DNA from: Paracoccaceae bacterium
GTDB lineage: Bacteria > Pseudomonadota > Alphaproteobacteria > Rhodobacterales > Rhodobacteraceae
Assembly: GCA_030148225.1 (NCBI GenBank)
Contig: JASBTX010000009.1
Location: 186,001 to 250,000, forward strand
Length of the DNA stretch: 64,000 nt
Direction of reading: 5' to 3'
In this document: positions 29,457 to 38,785 of the stretch, piece by piece
How positions within the stretch are numbered: the first letter of the stretch is position 1
Layout: every line of letters begins with the position of its first letter
Position numbers and translations under genes: made by a program
Notes under the pieces: model-generated
Seen by the model: only the letters and a program-made list of their open reading frames with translations
Database searches by the model: none
Told to the model about the DNA's origin: nothing

Positions 29457-30392
29457 TTAGCGCGAAGAGGCATCAGAATCTTCCGGGAATTGCGAATTAA
29501 TCTCCGGATTTCGTGACTTGTGCCATTTGTTACGGTCGCGATAGGCGGTTGGGCTGAGGCCGGTTCTGGTGCTGAAAATCTCGTAGAACTGGGAAACCGA
29601 GCCAAAGCCGCTGTCGAGTGCGATGCTCAGCACCTTGTCATCGGTCTGCACCAGCAGCATCCGGGCATGGGCAAGGCGCAGACCCAGCAGGTATTCGCGC
29701 AGGCCCATCCCGGTGCCGCGACGAAAAAGGGCCGAGGCATATCCGGGGCTGAGATCAAGCGCCCGTGCCACATCGGCGATGGTGATCGGACGGGCATAGT
29801 TATCGGCGACAAAGGACAGCATGCTATCGACATGGGTCAGCGGACGGTCACGTCGTGCGGTGGACCTGTCCGTCGGGTGTTTCAGAACGCGGTAAGGCTC
29901 GAGCGCAAAGCGCAGGATACGCGCGCGTATCTCGGCCAGGATCAGCCCCTGCCATGCCGGGTCGCGCTGTTGGTCGCGACGCGCCCATTCCTGCGCGCGC
30001 GCCGCATCATTCGCGGTCGGTTCGGCATTTTCAATGACCGCGCCGCCCAGTATCTGCTGGCGGAATACGCCCGGCAAATGCCAAGCCAGCAATTCGCTGA
30101 GCGGCAGGTAGATATTGATCATGCGCCCGCCAGCATCGGCATGGGTGACCGAATGCGGGGCGGCACCCCAGAAAAGCGTGAAATGGCCCGGCGTCAGGTC
30201 GATGGGGTGATCAGAGAAGGTATAGCGCAATCTGCCCGTGATCAGAAGATTGACCTCGACCGATGCGTGGTGGTGATAGATCTGCTCCAGTTTGCGAGGG
30301 GCGTGATCCTGAATGAGATACCCGTTGGCACCCGGAACAAGTGAGGTTTCGGCAAAGGTGCCTTGGGGGTGCTGGTCGGGGTCGGACGCCAT
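29457..30392 (-). CDS. AraC-family transcriptional regulator
   Basis: C-terminal double HTH (ITIADVARALDLSPGYASALFRRGTGMGLREYLLGLRLAHARMLL...SVSQFYEIFSTRTGLSPTAYR), N-terminal cupin-like domain. Confidence 0.9.
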   Translation of the reverse strand: MASDPDQHPQGTFAETSLVPGANGYLIQDHAPRKLEQIYHHHASVEVNLLITGRLRYTFSDHPIDLTPGHFTLFWGAAPHSVTHADAGGRMINIYLPLSELLAWHLPGVFRQQILGGAVIENAEPTANDAARAQEWARRDQQRDPAWQGLILAEIRARILRFALEPYRVLKHPTDRSTARRDRPLTHVDSMLSFVADNYARPITIADVARALDLSPGYASALFRRGTGMGLREYLLGLRLAHARMLLVQTDDKVLSIALDSGFGSVSQFYEIFSTRTGLSPTAYRDRNKWHKSRNPEINSQFPEDSDASSR

Positions 30393-30667
30393 AGGGTTCA
30401 GTTCCTGAAATTCCGCAGGGTTGGGTGACGGTATTTATGCGCACGGTGCCCAATGCCTTGGTCTTGGGTGATATCGCCAGTGCGGGCGCAAGACCAGATA
30501 CCGTTGCGCGTGTTCACGGCGGAAATATTTTTGGCAGTCACTGGTCATGGGTCTGGCGAAAATCCGGAGCGTATTCCATGGCTTTGAGCGTATAAGGATG
30601 CCGCTCCGGTCCCTTTATCCCGTCCGTCTCTCACCTTGGCGCAATGTCAATCTCCGCAGGTAAGTGC

Positions 30668-31969
30668 TCAGCGATTGTCCAGCACCCGCTTCGCCTTGCC
30701 TTCGGATCGCGCGATCGCACCGGGTTCACTGACCTGAACTTCGACGCTGATGCCCGAAACCTCGCGGATTTTCCGGCGCAGTGTGTCGGCGGCGGCAGTG
30801 CGCGCATCGGCATCCGTGTTGTCGGGCAGGGCTTCGACGTGAACGCGCATCGCATCCATCGCACGGGATTTGAACAGCTCGATCTGATAATGGGGTGATA
30901 ATCCCGGTGTGGCCAGCATCTGTTCTTCGATCTGGGTCGGAAAGATATTGACGCCGCGCAGGATGATCAGATCGTCCGAACGCCCTGTTACTTTTTCCAT
31001 GCGTCGCATCGACCGCGCAGTTCCCGGCAAAAGCCGGGTCAGATCGCGGGTGCGGTAGCGAATGACTGGCAGTCCCTCTTTGGTCAGCGTGGTAAAGACG
31101 AGTTCGCCCAGTTCGCCGTCCGGCAGCACCTCTCCGGTGTCGGGATCGATGATTTCGGGCAGGAAATGATCTTCCCAGATATGCAGGCCGTCTTTTGTTT
31201 CGACGCATTCATTGGCCACGCCCGGGCCCATCACCTCGGACAGGCCGTAGATATCCACGGCATGCATGTCAAAGGCGGTCTCGACCTCGTGGCGCATGGC
31301 ATTGGTCCATGGCTCTGCGCCAAATATCCCGACCTCGAGCGAGGAGTCGCGCGGATCGATCCCCGCAGCGTGGAACTGTTCGAGGATATTGAGCATATAA
31401 GATGGGGTGACCATGATGGTTGTCGGTCTGAAATCGGTGATCAGTGTGACCTGCCGCGCGGTCATTCCACCCGATACCGGCACCACGGTCGCACCCAGTG
31501 CTTCGGCCCCGTAATGCGCGCCCAGCCCGCCGGTAAAGAGGCCATAACCATAAGCCACATGCACGATGTCACCCGCCCGCGTGCCGCTGGCGCGCATCGA
31601 CCGCGCGACCAGCGCCGCCCAGTTGTCGATATCGCGTTTGGTATAGCCGACAACCGTCGGCTTGCCGGTCGTGCCCGAACTGGCATGCAACCGCAGGATC
31701 TGTTCGCGCGGTACGGCAAACAGGCCAAAGGGGTAGTTGTCCCTGAGATCGGTTTTGTGGGTGAAAGGAAACCGCGCAATATCGGCAAGCGTTGTCAGGT
31801 CATCGGGGTGCACGCCTGCCGCATCGAAACGCTCCCGGTACATGGGGACGTTCTGATAGGCGTGGTTCAGCGACCATTTCAACCGCTCCAGCTGCAGCGC
31901 GGCAATCTCGTCGGTCGATGCGGTTTCGATGGGTTCCAGATCGCCGGGTCTGGGGCTGAGGTCTCTCAT
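30668..31969 (-). CDS. paaK: Phenylacetate-CoA ligase
   Basis: LHASSGTTGKPTVVGYT, GAEPWTNAMR, YRTRDLTRLLPG, GRSDDLIILRGVNIFPTQIE. Confidence 0.92.
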   Translation of the reverse strand: MRDLSPRPGDLEPIETASTDEIAALQLERLKWSLNHAYQNVPMYRERFDAAGVHPDDLTTLADIARFPFTHKTDLRDNYPFGLFAVPREQILRLHASSGTTGKPTVVGYTKRDIDNWAALVARSMRASGTRAGDIVHVAYGYGLFTGGLGAHYGAEALGATVVPVSGGMTARQVTLITDFRPTTIMVTPSYMLNILEQFHAAGIDPRDSSLEVGIFGAEPWTNAMRHEVETAFDMHAVDIYGLSEVMGPGVANECVETKDGLHIWEDHFLPEIIDPDTGEVLPDGELGELVFTTLTKEGLPVIRYRTRDLTRLLPGTARSMRRMEKVTGRSDDLIILRGVNIFPTQIEEQMLATPGLSPHYQIELFKSRAMDAMRVHVEALPDNTDADARTAAADTLRRKIREVSGISVEVQVSEPGAIARSEGKAKRVLDNR

Positions 31970-32397
31970 GACGCCTCCTTGAAGAGCTGGCCTGAAATCG
32001 TACGGGACAAACCGCGCATTTCCGCAACGATCTGCCCGGTCTGATTGGTGACGCTCACGTCATAAATGCCGTTGCGTCCGTTTAGTGAGACTTCCTCTGC
32101 AATTGCCGTCAGCGCATCGCCTTCGTGCGCCGGAACGACAAAAGAAATCATGTTGTGCTGGGCCACGGTCGCCTGATTGCGACTGTTGCAGGCAAAGGCA
32201 AAGGCGCTGTCGGCAAGTGCAAACACGACCCCGCCATGGCAGATACCGTGCCCGTTCAGGTGGTGCGGTTCGACGACAAGGCTCAGTTCAGCCCGGCCTT
32301 CATGCATGCTGACAATGCTCAGGCCCAGCCAGGACGATGCCTTGTCATTTGCCCACATTGCCGCGGCGGCCATTTCGGCGCGTTCGTCAGGTGTCAT
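31966..32397 (-). CDS. paaI: Hydroxyphenylacetyl-CoA thioesterase PaaI
   Basis: Hotdog thioesterase (LNGHGICHGGVVFALADSAFAFACNS); 4-nt overlap with paaK. Confidence 0.88.
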   Translation of the reverse strand: MTPDERAEMAAAAMWANDKASSWLGLSIVSMHEGRAELSLVVEPHHLNGHGICHGGVVFALADSAFAFACNSRNQATVAQHNMISFVVPAHEGDALTAIAEEVSLNGRNGIYDVSVTNQTGQIVAEMRGLSRTISGQLFKEAS

Positions 32398-32711
32398 CCT
32401 GATGCGATCCTCCCTCATCCTGCATCTTGGTCGCATAGTCGCCCCTTCGGGTCAAATAGGAGGGCGCAGGGGGCTGCTGCCACCGTCAAACGGCTGCGGC
32501 GCCGGTATGAACTGCCCGATGAGCTGAATGTGTCACCTGGGTTTGGGCATCCTCTAACCATCTGATATCGCGTGGAAATATTCTGTCAGTGATTGTTTCG
32601 CCTTTCATTCGTTGCGGCGGTGGGCCGTGGGCCGAGAACTGCAAGGGTTTACTCGGGCAAAGCCTTGCGCCAAAGGGGAGGTGACACGGAAATCTCGGGG
32701 GTGCTGAGGGC

Positions 32712-33722
32712 ATGGGAACGGACATTCTGGAGCAAATATTTGCCACAGCGCGCGCGGCCCGACCGCGCGTTGTGCTGGCCGAAGGGGATGATCAGCGTGT
32801 TGTCGAAGGTGCCGCGCGCGCCGCGCGTGACGGTCTGGCCGAGATCCATCTGGTTGACGTGACCGGCGGCTTTGGCCGCTATGCTGGTCAACATGACGGT
32901 GCCGACCTGCTGAACGTGCATGATCCGCAAAATTCAGCGCAGTTTGAGCACTACACCGAAGCCTATTTCGCGCTGCGTCAGCACAAGGGGATCGATAAGG
33001 CCGAAGCGCGCCGGGTGATGGGCACAAATCTGGGCTTTGCGGCGATGATGGTGCGACAGGGCGACGCCGATGGGACGATCGGTGGCGCTGTCGCCACAAC
33101 CTCGGACACCGTGCGCGCCGCGCTGCAGATCGTTGGGCGTGATCCGGGGGCCGGGATTGTATCCAGCTTCTTTCTCATGCTTCTGGCCGCGCCCTTCGCG
33201 CGCCCGGTTGTCTTTGCTGATTGCGGCCTGATCATCCAGCCCGACGCCCGTCAGCTTGCCGAGATCGCGGTCGCTTCGGCCCGGTCCTTTGCGATGCTGA
33301 CCGGTCAGGACCCCCGGGTGGCGATGCTGTCCTTCTCGACCATGGGCAGCGCGCGCCACAGTTCGGTTGACCGCGCCGGCGAAGCGGTGGCGCTTGCCCG
33401 CGAGATTGATCCGGAATTGCAGATCGATGGCGAGTTTCAGTTCGATGCCGCCATTGTGCCGTCGGTCGCCGCGAAAAAGGCCCGGGGATCGCCGGTGGCC
33501 GGACAGGCGAATGTTTTTGTCTTTCCCGATCTCAACGCGGGCAATATCGGCTACAAGATTGCGCAGCGGCTGGGCGGTGCGACGGCGCTGGGGCCGATCC
33601 TGCAGGGATTGTCGAAACCGGCCAACGACCTGTCGCGCGGCTGTTCGGCGGATGATATCTATCAGATGATCGGGATCACCGCCGCACAGGCGGCCGGGGC
33701 CGCGGCAGAGGCGCAGAATTGA
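32712..33722 (+). CDS. pta: Phosphate acetyltransferase (PTA/PTB family)
   Basis: Pta motifs: [48 protein letters not shown]. Confidence 0.87.
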   Translation: MGTDILEQIFATARAARPRVVLAEGDDQRVVEGAARAARDGLAEIHLVDVTGGFGRYAGQHDGADLLNVHDPQNSAQFEHYTEAYFALRQHKGIDKAEARRVMGTNLGFAAMMVRQGDADGTIGGAVATTSDTVRAALQIVGRDPGAGIVSSFFLMLLAAPFARPVVFADCGLIIQPDARQLAEIAVASARSFAMLTGQDPRVAMLSFSTMGSARHSSVDRAGEAVALAREIDPELQIDGEFQFDAAIVPSVAAKKARGSPVAGQANVFVFPDLNAGNIGYKIAQRLGGATALGPILQGLSKPANDLSRGCSADDIYQMIGITAAQAAGAAAEAQN

Positions 33723-33798
33723 CAGCCCGCCCTGACCGGGGTGTGATTGCGCCGATGTCAGCAATTGTCGGTATATGCGCCGGGTCAGAGAGGAAAAC

Positions 33799-34116
33799 AT
33801 GGAATGGGTTTTGGGTGTCGGCGCCTCGGTCATCGTGGCATTTTGCACGGCCTATTTCGCCGCCCGGGCCGAATTGGCAAAGCTCAGGGAAGAGTTGAAA
33901 TTCGACTATTCTGTTGAAAAGGTCATCCGCCACCTTCTGAACCACCCCGAGCATCGCAAGCGCAGTTTCAGCGTCATTCGTCACCACCTCAGGGGGTTCG
34001 AGACAGACAATGATCTGCGCATGGCGCTGATGCGAGCGGGCGCTGTTGCCTTTGACAGCGACGATCTGGGCGAGGTTTGGGGATTGCTGGAGCGCAACGA
34101 GCGCGACATCACCTGA
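33799..34116 (+). CDS. Small single-TM hypothetical protein
   Basis: MEWVLGVGASVIVAFCTAYFAARAELAKLREELKFDYSVEKVIRHLLNHPEHRKRSF...; good coding character. Confidence 0.65.
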   Translation: MEWVLGVGASVIVAFCTAYFAARAELAKLREELKFDYSVEKVIRHLLNHPEHRKRSFSVIRHHLRGFETDNDLRMALMRAGAVAFDSDDLGEVWGLLERNERDIT

Positions 34117-34142
34117 GTATCCCCTGGGACAGGCCCTATAAC

Positions 34143-35165
34143 CTATTGCTGGATGGCGTCGGTCCAGCTGCGCAGAAAGGCGTCGCGTTTCAGCCGATCC
34201 AGAAAAACCAGAAGCTCGGGCCCAAGGCGGATCGGGCGCAACGCGTTGTTGGACCTCAGCGCCACTTCGTCGATCGGCGGCAATCCGGAAAGGTTGTTCA
34301 GCGCAGGACGCGCATTCAGCGTCGCCAGAAAATCGACCATGGCCTCGGCGGCGGTGATGTTTTCGGCGCTCGTCGGGATCACGGCGGTGCGCAGCATCAC
34401 GCTCAGAAAATCGTCCATCTCGATGATCCTGAAACCGGACGTCGCGTGTTTCTGGGATTCGGCATAGCTGCCCAGGACGTTATAGGCAAAGGCCAGCTCG
34501 CCCGAGGCGACATCGCGGATCATATCCGATGAGCAGCAATAGAGACGGGCATCGAGGCTGCCCATCACCTCGGTCAGGCGCCAGTAACTTTCGCTGTTGC
34601 GCGAATCCTGCGTGGCAAACAGATAGGCCGCGCCTGATACGCGCACATCATAGGTGCCAACCCGGCCACGCAACTGTTCGGGCCGGTTGCGCAACAATTC
34701 GATCAGTTCCTGCCGGTTTCGCGGGACATCATCATCGCCAAAGAACCGCTCTGAAATCACCAGAACCGCAGGTTCCTGTGTGAAGGCAAAGACCTGATCG
34801 CGCCATTTCGCCCAGTCGGGCAACGCGGCGGTGGGTGCGGAAACATAGCTGCGGGCAAAGCCGTCATTGGCAAGTTTTGTTTGCAGATCCATCGCCGATG
34901 AAATCGCGAGGTCGAAAACCGCGCCTTCGACATAGATTGCGCTCATCAGTTCGGTCGAACTTGCGATGGTGTAGTCCACCGAAATACCGGGATTCTCGGA
35001 TTGATAGGCCAGGATGATCGGCTCGAACGCATCGATATCGGTTGTCGAGATGATGCGCAGTACGCTTGTTTCGTTGGTTGCGGCGTAAAGTTTCTGATCC
35101 TCGATCTCAAAGCCGAATGCCGCCGTGTGGGTCATGATCCCCAGCACAAGCATCAACCGCATCAT
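34143..35165 (-). CDS. Orphan periplasmic substrate-binding protein, coupled to tctE
   Basis: Signal peptide; SBP-like ETSVLRIISTTDIDAFEPIILAYQSENPGISVDYTIASSTELM. The 4-nt ATGA overlap with the tctE stop supports the start at 35165. Confidence 0.8.
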   Translation of the reverse strand: MMRLMLVLGIMTHTAAFGFEIEDQKLYAATNETSVLRIISTTDIDAFEPIILAYQSENPGISVDYTIASSTELMSAIYVEGAVFDLAISSAMDLQTKLANDGFARSYVSAPTAALPDWAKWRDQVFAFTQEPAVLVISERFFGDDDVPRNRQELIELLRNRPEQLRGRVGTYDVRVSGAAYLFATQDSRNSESYWRLTEVMGSLDARLYCCSSDMIRDVASGELAFAYNVLGSYAESQKHATSGFRIIEMDDFLSVMLRTAVIPTSAENITAAEAMVDFLATLNARPALNNLSGLPPIDEVALRSNNALRPIRLGPELLVFLDRLKRDAFLRSWTDAIQQ

Positions 35166-36544
35166 TGTTTTGGAAAGACCAGCGAAACGCATGCGCCAAC
35201 TCCGTTCGTGTTCTCAGATATCTCCAGCCGCCCGCCATGGGTCAGCGCGACTTCGTCGGCGATCGTCAGGCCCAGCCCGGACCCGACGATATCGGATACG
35301 TTCGATCCGCGCGAAAACCGCGTAGTCAGCTCGGTGTGCGCTGCGCCGCCAAATCCGCGCCCCTCGTCACTGACACTCAGCCTGTAGGCATCGCCGTCAG
35401 TGGCGCGCACGATGATACGGCTGTCGGCGGGGGAATACTTGATCGCATTGTCCAGAATATTTCTCAGCGCGCTTTGCAGCAATATGCGGTCGCCCACCAT
35501 CTCGCAGGGGTGTTCGGGCAAATCGCGGATGAGATCGATATCCTTCAGATCGGCGGTCGGTCCCAGCCGGTTGCACGTGTCGTTCAAGAGATCGGTCAGG
35601 TCGAGCGCATCACGCTCGTGACTGTCGGCGCGAAACGTGACCATGGCATGATCCAGCAATTGCCCGGCCGAGCGGGAGCTTTCGTCGATGGCGCGTATCA
35701 TCTCGCGAATGGCCTGACGATGTTCGGGTTTGTTCAGGCGGTGATGGGTGATTTCAGCCTGAGCGCGCACGGCGGCAAGCGGGGTGCGTACCCGGTGCGC
35801 AGCCTCGGTGATCAGGTCTTCGCTGCGCGACAGCGAGGTTCCAAGACGTGAGATGAACTTGTTCAGTTCCTCGACCAGCGGGACCAGTTCGGTTGGTGTG
35901 TCGGTCACAACCGGGCGCAGGTCCTGCGGACCACGGCGCGAGACGGAGCGGGTCAGGCGACCAATCGGTGCCAGGGCGGAACGGGCCGCCAGCAGGATAA
36001 GTGCCATCGCTGCCAGGAAAAAGCCCACCGCGATCGCCGTCGCCGTTGCGGTGATCCGGCTTGATATCTCGGCCAGTCCCAGCTGGGTCTGCGCGACGGT
36101 TACCGTGACATTGACGGGCTGGTTGCCGACACTGACCGACCGCAGCACCGTGGCGACCCGCACGCTTTCGCCGCGATAGGGAAATGTGGTGAAATTCGGC
36201 GCTGGCCCCAATGTCTGTGCATCCGGGCTTGGCAGGTCGTCATAACCCGTCAGCGTCGTGCCATCCGCGACGACACGGTAAAATACACGATCCTGGCTGA
36301 TGGTGCCCAGCATCGATATGGCCGAATAGGGCAGTTCCAGGCTGACAGCGTTATTGTCGGTATAAAGCGCATCGGCAATCGCAGTGGCCGATGCGGCAAG
36401 AATATTGTCCTGAGTGTCCTCGGCAGCCTGTCCGGCCACGCCACGCACGATCAGGAAAAACGCGACCGACAGCACCGCTGCAACTGCCGCCAGCTGCCCG
36501 ACAAGGCGCAGCCGGATCGAGCCGCGACCGAAACGGCCTGTCAT
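35162..36544 (-). CDS. tctE: Sensor histidine kinase, TctE-like
   Basis: H-box EAAHRVRTPLAAVRAQAEI, N-box LRNILDNAIKYSP, two TM segments. Confidence 0.9.
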   Translation of the reverse strand: MTGRFGRGSIRLRLVGQLAAVAAVLSVAFFLIVRGVAGQAAEDTQDNILAASATAIADALYTDNNAVSLELPYSAISMLGTISQDRVFYRVVADGTTLTGYDDLPSPDAQTLGPAPNFTTFPYRGESVRVATVLRSVSVGNQPVNVTVTVAQTQLGLAEISSRITATATAIAVGFFLAAMALILLAARSALAPIGRLTRSVSRRGPQDLRPVVTDTPTELVPLVEELNKFISRLGTSLSRSEDLITEAAHRVRTPLAAVRAQAEITHHRLNKPEHRQAIREMIRAIDESSRSAGQLLDHAMVTFRADSHERDALDLTDLLNDTCNRLGPTADLKDIDLIRDLPEHPCEMVGDRILLQSALRNILDNAIKYSPADSRIIVRATDGDAYRLSVSDEGRGFGGAAHTELTTRFSRGSNVSDIVGSGLGLTIADEVALTHGGRLEISENTNGVGACVSLVFPKQ

Positions 36545-37209
36545 GTTCTGTCAACCATGCGATAGCCCAGACCACGCACCGTTTCGATCTGGACACCCGA
36601 GGATGTCAGTTTCTTGCGCAGGCGGCCGACATAGACCTCGATCGCGTTTTCCGAGACATCGTCGGAAAAGGAAAACAGGCGGTCCATGAGATGTGTCTTG
36701 GAGAATATCTGGCCGGGCGCGCCAAAGAACACCTCGAGCAGGCGCAGTTCCCGGTTGCGAAGCGTCGTGGTGCCCGCCGCGGTCGTAAGCGTGCCGGCAG
36801 TCGAATCAAACACGGCGTCGCCAAAGGTTTTCTGGTTCGCCGCATTGCCGCCCTGACGGCGCAAAACCGCCCTGCACCGGGCCTGAAGCTCGGAAAAATC
36901 GAAAGGTTTGGTGATATAGTCATCCGCACCCAGATCCAGAAGGCCCACCCTGTCGGACACTTCCGAGCGCGCGGTCAGCACGATGACGGGCGTGCGTTTT
37001 CGTGCCTGTCTTTGTTCTGTCAGAAAGGTGCGCCCGTCGCCGTCGGGCAACATAATATCCAGCAATATCAAATCATAATCGGCCAGACCTATGCTTTCGC
37101 GGGCCGAGGTCAGATCGGGGGCGTGGTCAACCGCATGGCCGTCCAGCTGCAGCCGGTCGGTGGTTGCGCGGGCCAGCTGTTCGTTATCTTCAACCAACAG
37201 GAAACGCAC
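36541..37209 (-). CDS. tctD: OmpR-type response regulator, TctD-like
   Basis: Receiver (LILLDIMLPDGDG) plus winged HTH; overlaps tctE by 4 nt. Confidence 0.9.
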   Translation of the reverse strand: MRFLLVEDNEQLARATTDRLQLDGHAVDHAPDLTSARESIGLADYDLILLDIMLPDGDGRTFLTEQRQARKRTPVIVLTARSEVSDRVGLLDLGADDYITKPFDFSELQARCRAVLRRQGGNAANQKTFGDAVFDSTAGTLTTAAGTTTLRNRELRLLEVFFGAPGQIFSKTHLMDRLFSFSDDVSENAIEVYVGRLRKKLTSSGVQIETVRGLGYRMVDRT

Positions 37210-37234
37210 GGGGGTCCTTATTATTTTACTGGCG

Positions 37235-37250
37235 TGACAGGTAGGTGTCA
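37235..37250. promoter_or_regulatory. Inverted repeat TGACA-N6-TGTCA in the divergent tctD/tctC promoter region
   Basis: Sequence TGACAGGTAGGTGTCA between the divergent starts at 37209 and 37314. Confidence 0.35.
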
Positions 37251-37313
37251 GGTTCGCGACGTTGAGTGCAAGTGTGAGCGGGCGATGCCCGTTATGTCAA
37301 TTGGGAGGACATC

Positions 37314-38294
37314 ATGACAAAACGCATCCTGGCAGCGGCCCTGGCCGGTGCCGTAATGACTGTTGGCGCAGGCTTTGGTACCGTCGCCTCGGCGCAGGCT
37401 ACTGAATGTATCGCACCCGCCAACCCCGGCGGTGGCTGGGATTTCACCTGCCGTCAGATCGGCAAGATCCTGTTCGATATCGGTGCCGTGGACAAACCCG
37501 TTCAGGTCACCAACATGCCGGGTGCCGGTGGCGGCCTCGCTTATAACCACGTGGTTTCCGAGCGTGGCGATGATGCTGATCTGATCGTCGCGGCCTCGTC
37601 GGCAACGACGACGCGCCTCGCGCAGAACGCCTATGCCGGCATGACCGCCGATCAGGTCCGCTTTGTTGGTGCCATCGGTGCCGATCCCGGCGTGATCGCC
37701 GTGGCTGCCGACAGCCCGTTCCAGTCGCTGGGCGATCTGGTTGACGCGATCAAGGCCGATCCGGGTTCGGTTGCCTTTGCCGGCGGTTCCGCGGTCGGTG
37801 GCTTTGACCACCTGAAACCGCTGATGATCCTGAAAGAGGCCGGTTTCACCGATATCACCAAGGTGAAATATATCGGTGTTGATGGCGGCGCGGACGCGAT
37901 CACGCAGACAGTCGGCGGGTTCACGCAGGCCATGACGGGCGACATGTCCGAAATCGTCAGCTTCCTTGCCAATGGCGATATCCGTGTGATTGCCGTGCTG
38001 ACAGACGAGCGTGTGCCGGGCTTTGAACAGATCCCGACCGCGACCGAGCAGGGCTTCCCTGTCGTTGCCGTGAACTGGCGCGGTCTCTATGTGCCTAAGG
38101 GTATCTCGGACGACCGTTTCAACGAATGGGCCGGTAAACTCCAGCAGGTTGCAGACAGCGCCGAATGGGCCGAAGCGATGGCAGCAAACGGTCTGGCACC
38201 GTTTACCCGTGTTGGCGGCGACTTCCAGTCCTATGTCGACAGCCTTGTCTCTGACATCAACTCGATGTCCAAAGAGCTCGGGGTCATTCAGTAA
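37314..38294 (+). CDS. tctC: Tripartite tricarboxylate transporter substrate-binding protein
   Basis: TctC/Bug-family sequence (CIAPANPGGGWDFTCRQIGKIL); tctB/tctA downstream. Confidence 0.92.
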   Translation: MTKRILAAALAGAVMTVGAGFGTVASAQATECIAPANPGGGWDFTCRQIGKILFDIGAVDKPVQVTNMPGAGGGLAYNHVVSERGDDADLIVAASSATTTRLAQNAYAGMTADQVRFVGAIGADPGVIAVAADSPFQSLGDLVDAIKADPGSVAFAGGSAVGGFDHLKPLMILKEAGFTDITKVKYIGVDGGADAITQTVGGFTQAMTGDMSEIVSFLANGDIRVIAVLTDERVPGFEQIPTATEQGFPVVAVNWRGLYVPKGISDDRFNEWAGKLQQVADSAEWAEAMAANGLAPFTRVGGDFQSYVDSLVSDINSMSKELGVIQ

Positions 38295-38782
38295 TGGCTT
38301 CTGACCGGATATTTGGTCTGGTCGCTCTGATCACGGCGGTCGCGTATATCGCGGCCGCCACGCAGATTCAGACGAATTTTTTCTCGGGCGAGTTTCTGCC
38401 CAAGCTCTTTCCGCTGATGATCGGGGGCGTTGCCGCAATCTGTTCGCTGGTCATGGTCTTTCGTCCTGACCCCGAGCCGGACTGGCCTGCGGCTGGTTCG
38501 TGGATCAACATGGCGCTGGCCGTGGTTGTTTTGGCGGTCTACGCGGTGATGCTGTCGCCCTTGGGTTTCATCCTGCCTACGGCCATTGCGGCAGGTATTC
38601 TGAGCTATCAGATATCGCCGCGCGCAATGCCTGCAATGCTGTCGGGGATCGGATTGTCGCTGGGTCTGTTCGTCCTGTTCAAATTCGCGCTTGGGCTTGG
38701 CAATATTGTCGCCTACCGCATTCCCACGCCAGAAAAGCTGTGGGAAGCATTCGCAATTCTCATTCCATTCGTAGGATCCTGA
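38294..38782 (+). CDS. tctB: Tripartite tricarboxylate transporter small membrane subunit TctB
   Basis: 162-aa four-TM-like protein overlapping tctC by 1 nt. Confidence 0.88.
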   Translation: MASDRIFGLVALITAVAYIAAATQIQTNFFSGEFLPKLFPLMIGGVAAICSLVMVFRPDPEPDWPAAGSWINMALAVVVLAVYAVMLSPLGFILPTAIAAGILSYQISPRAMPAMLSGIGLSLGLFVLFKFALGLGNIVAYRIPTPEKLWEAFAILIPFVGS

Positions 38783-38785
38783 GAT

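Noticed and set aside
30564-30609. CCGGAGCG...CGCTCCGG inverted repeat between the araC-type gene and paaK
   Set aside because: 8-bp arms with a 30-nt spacer and no T-tract; too weak to call a terminator or operator.
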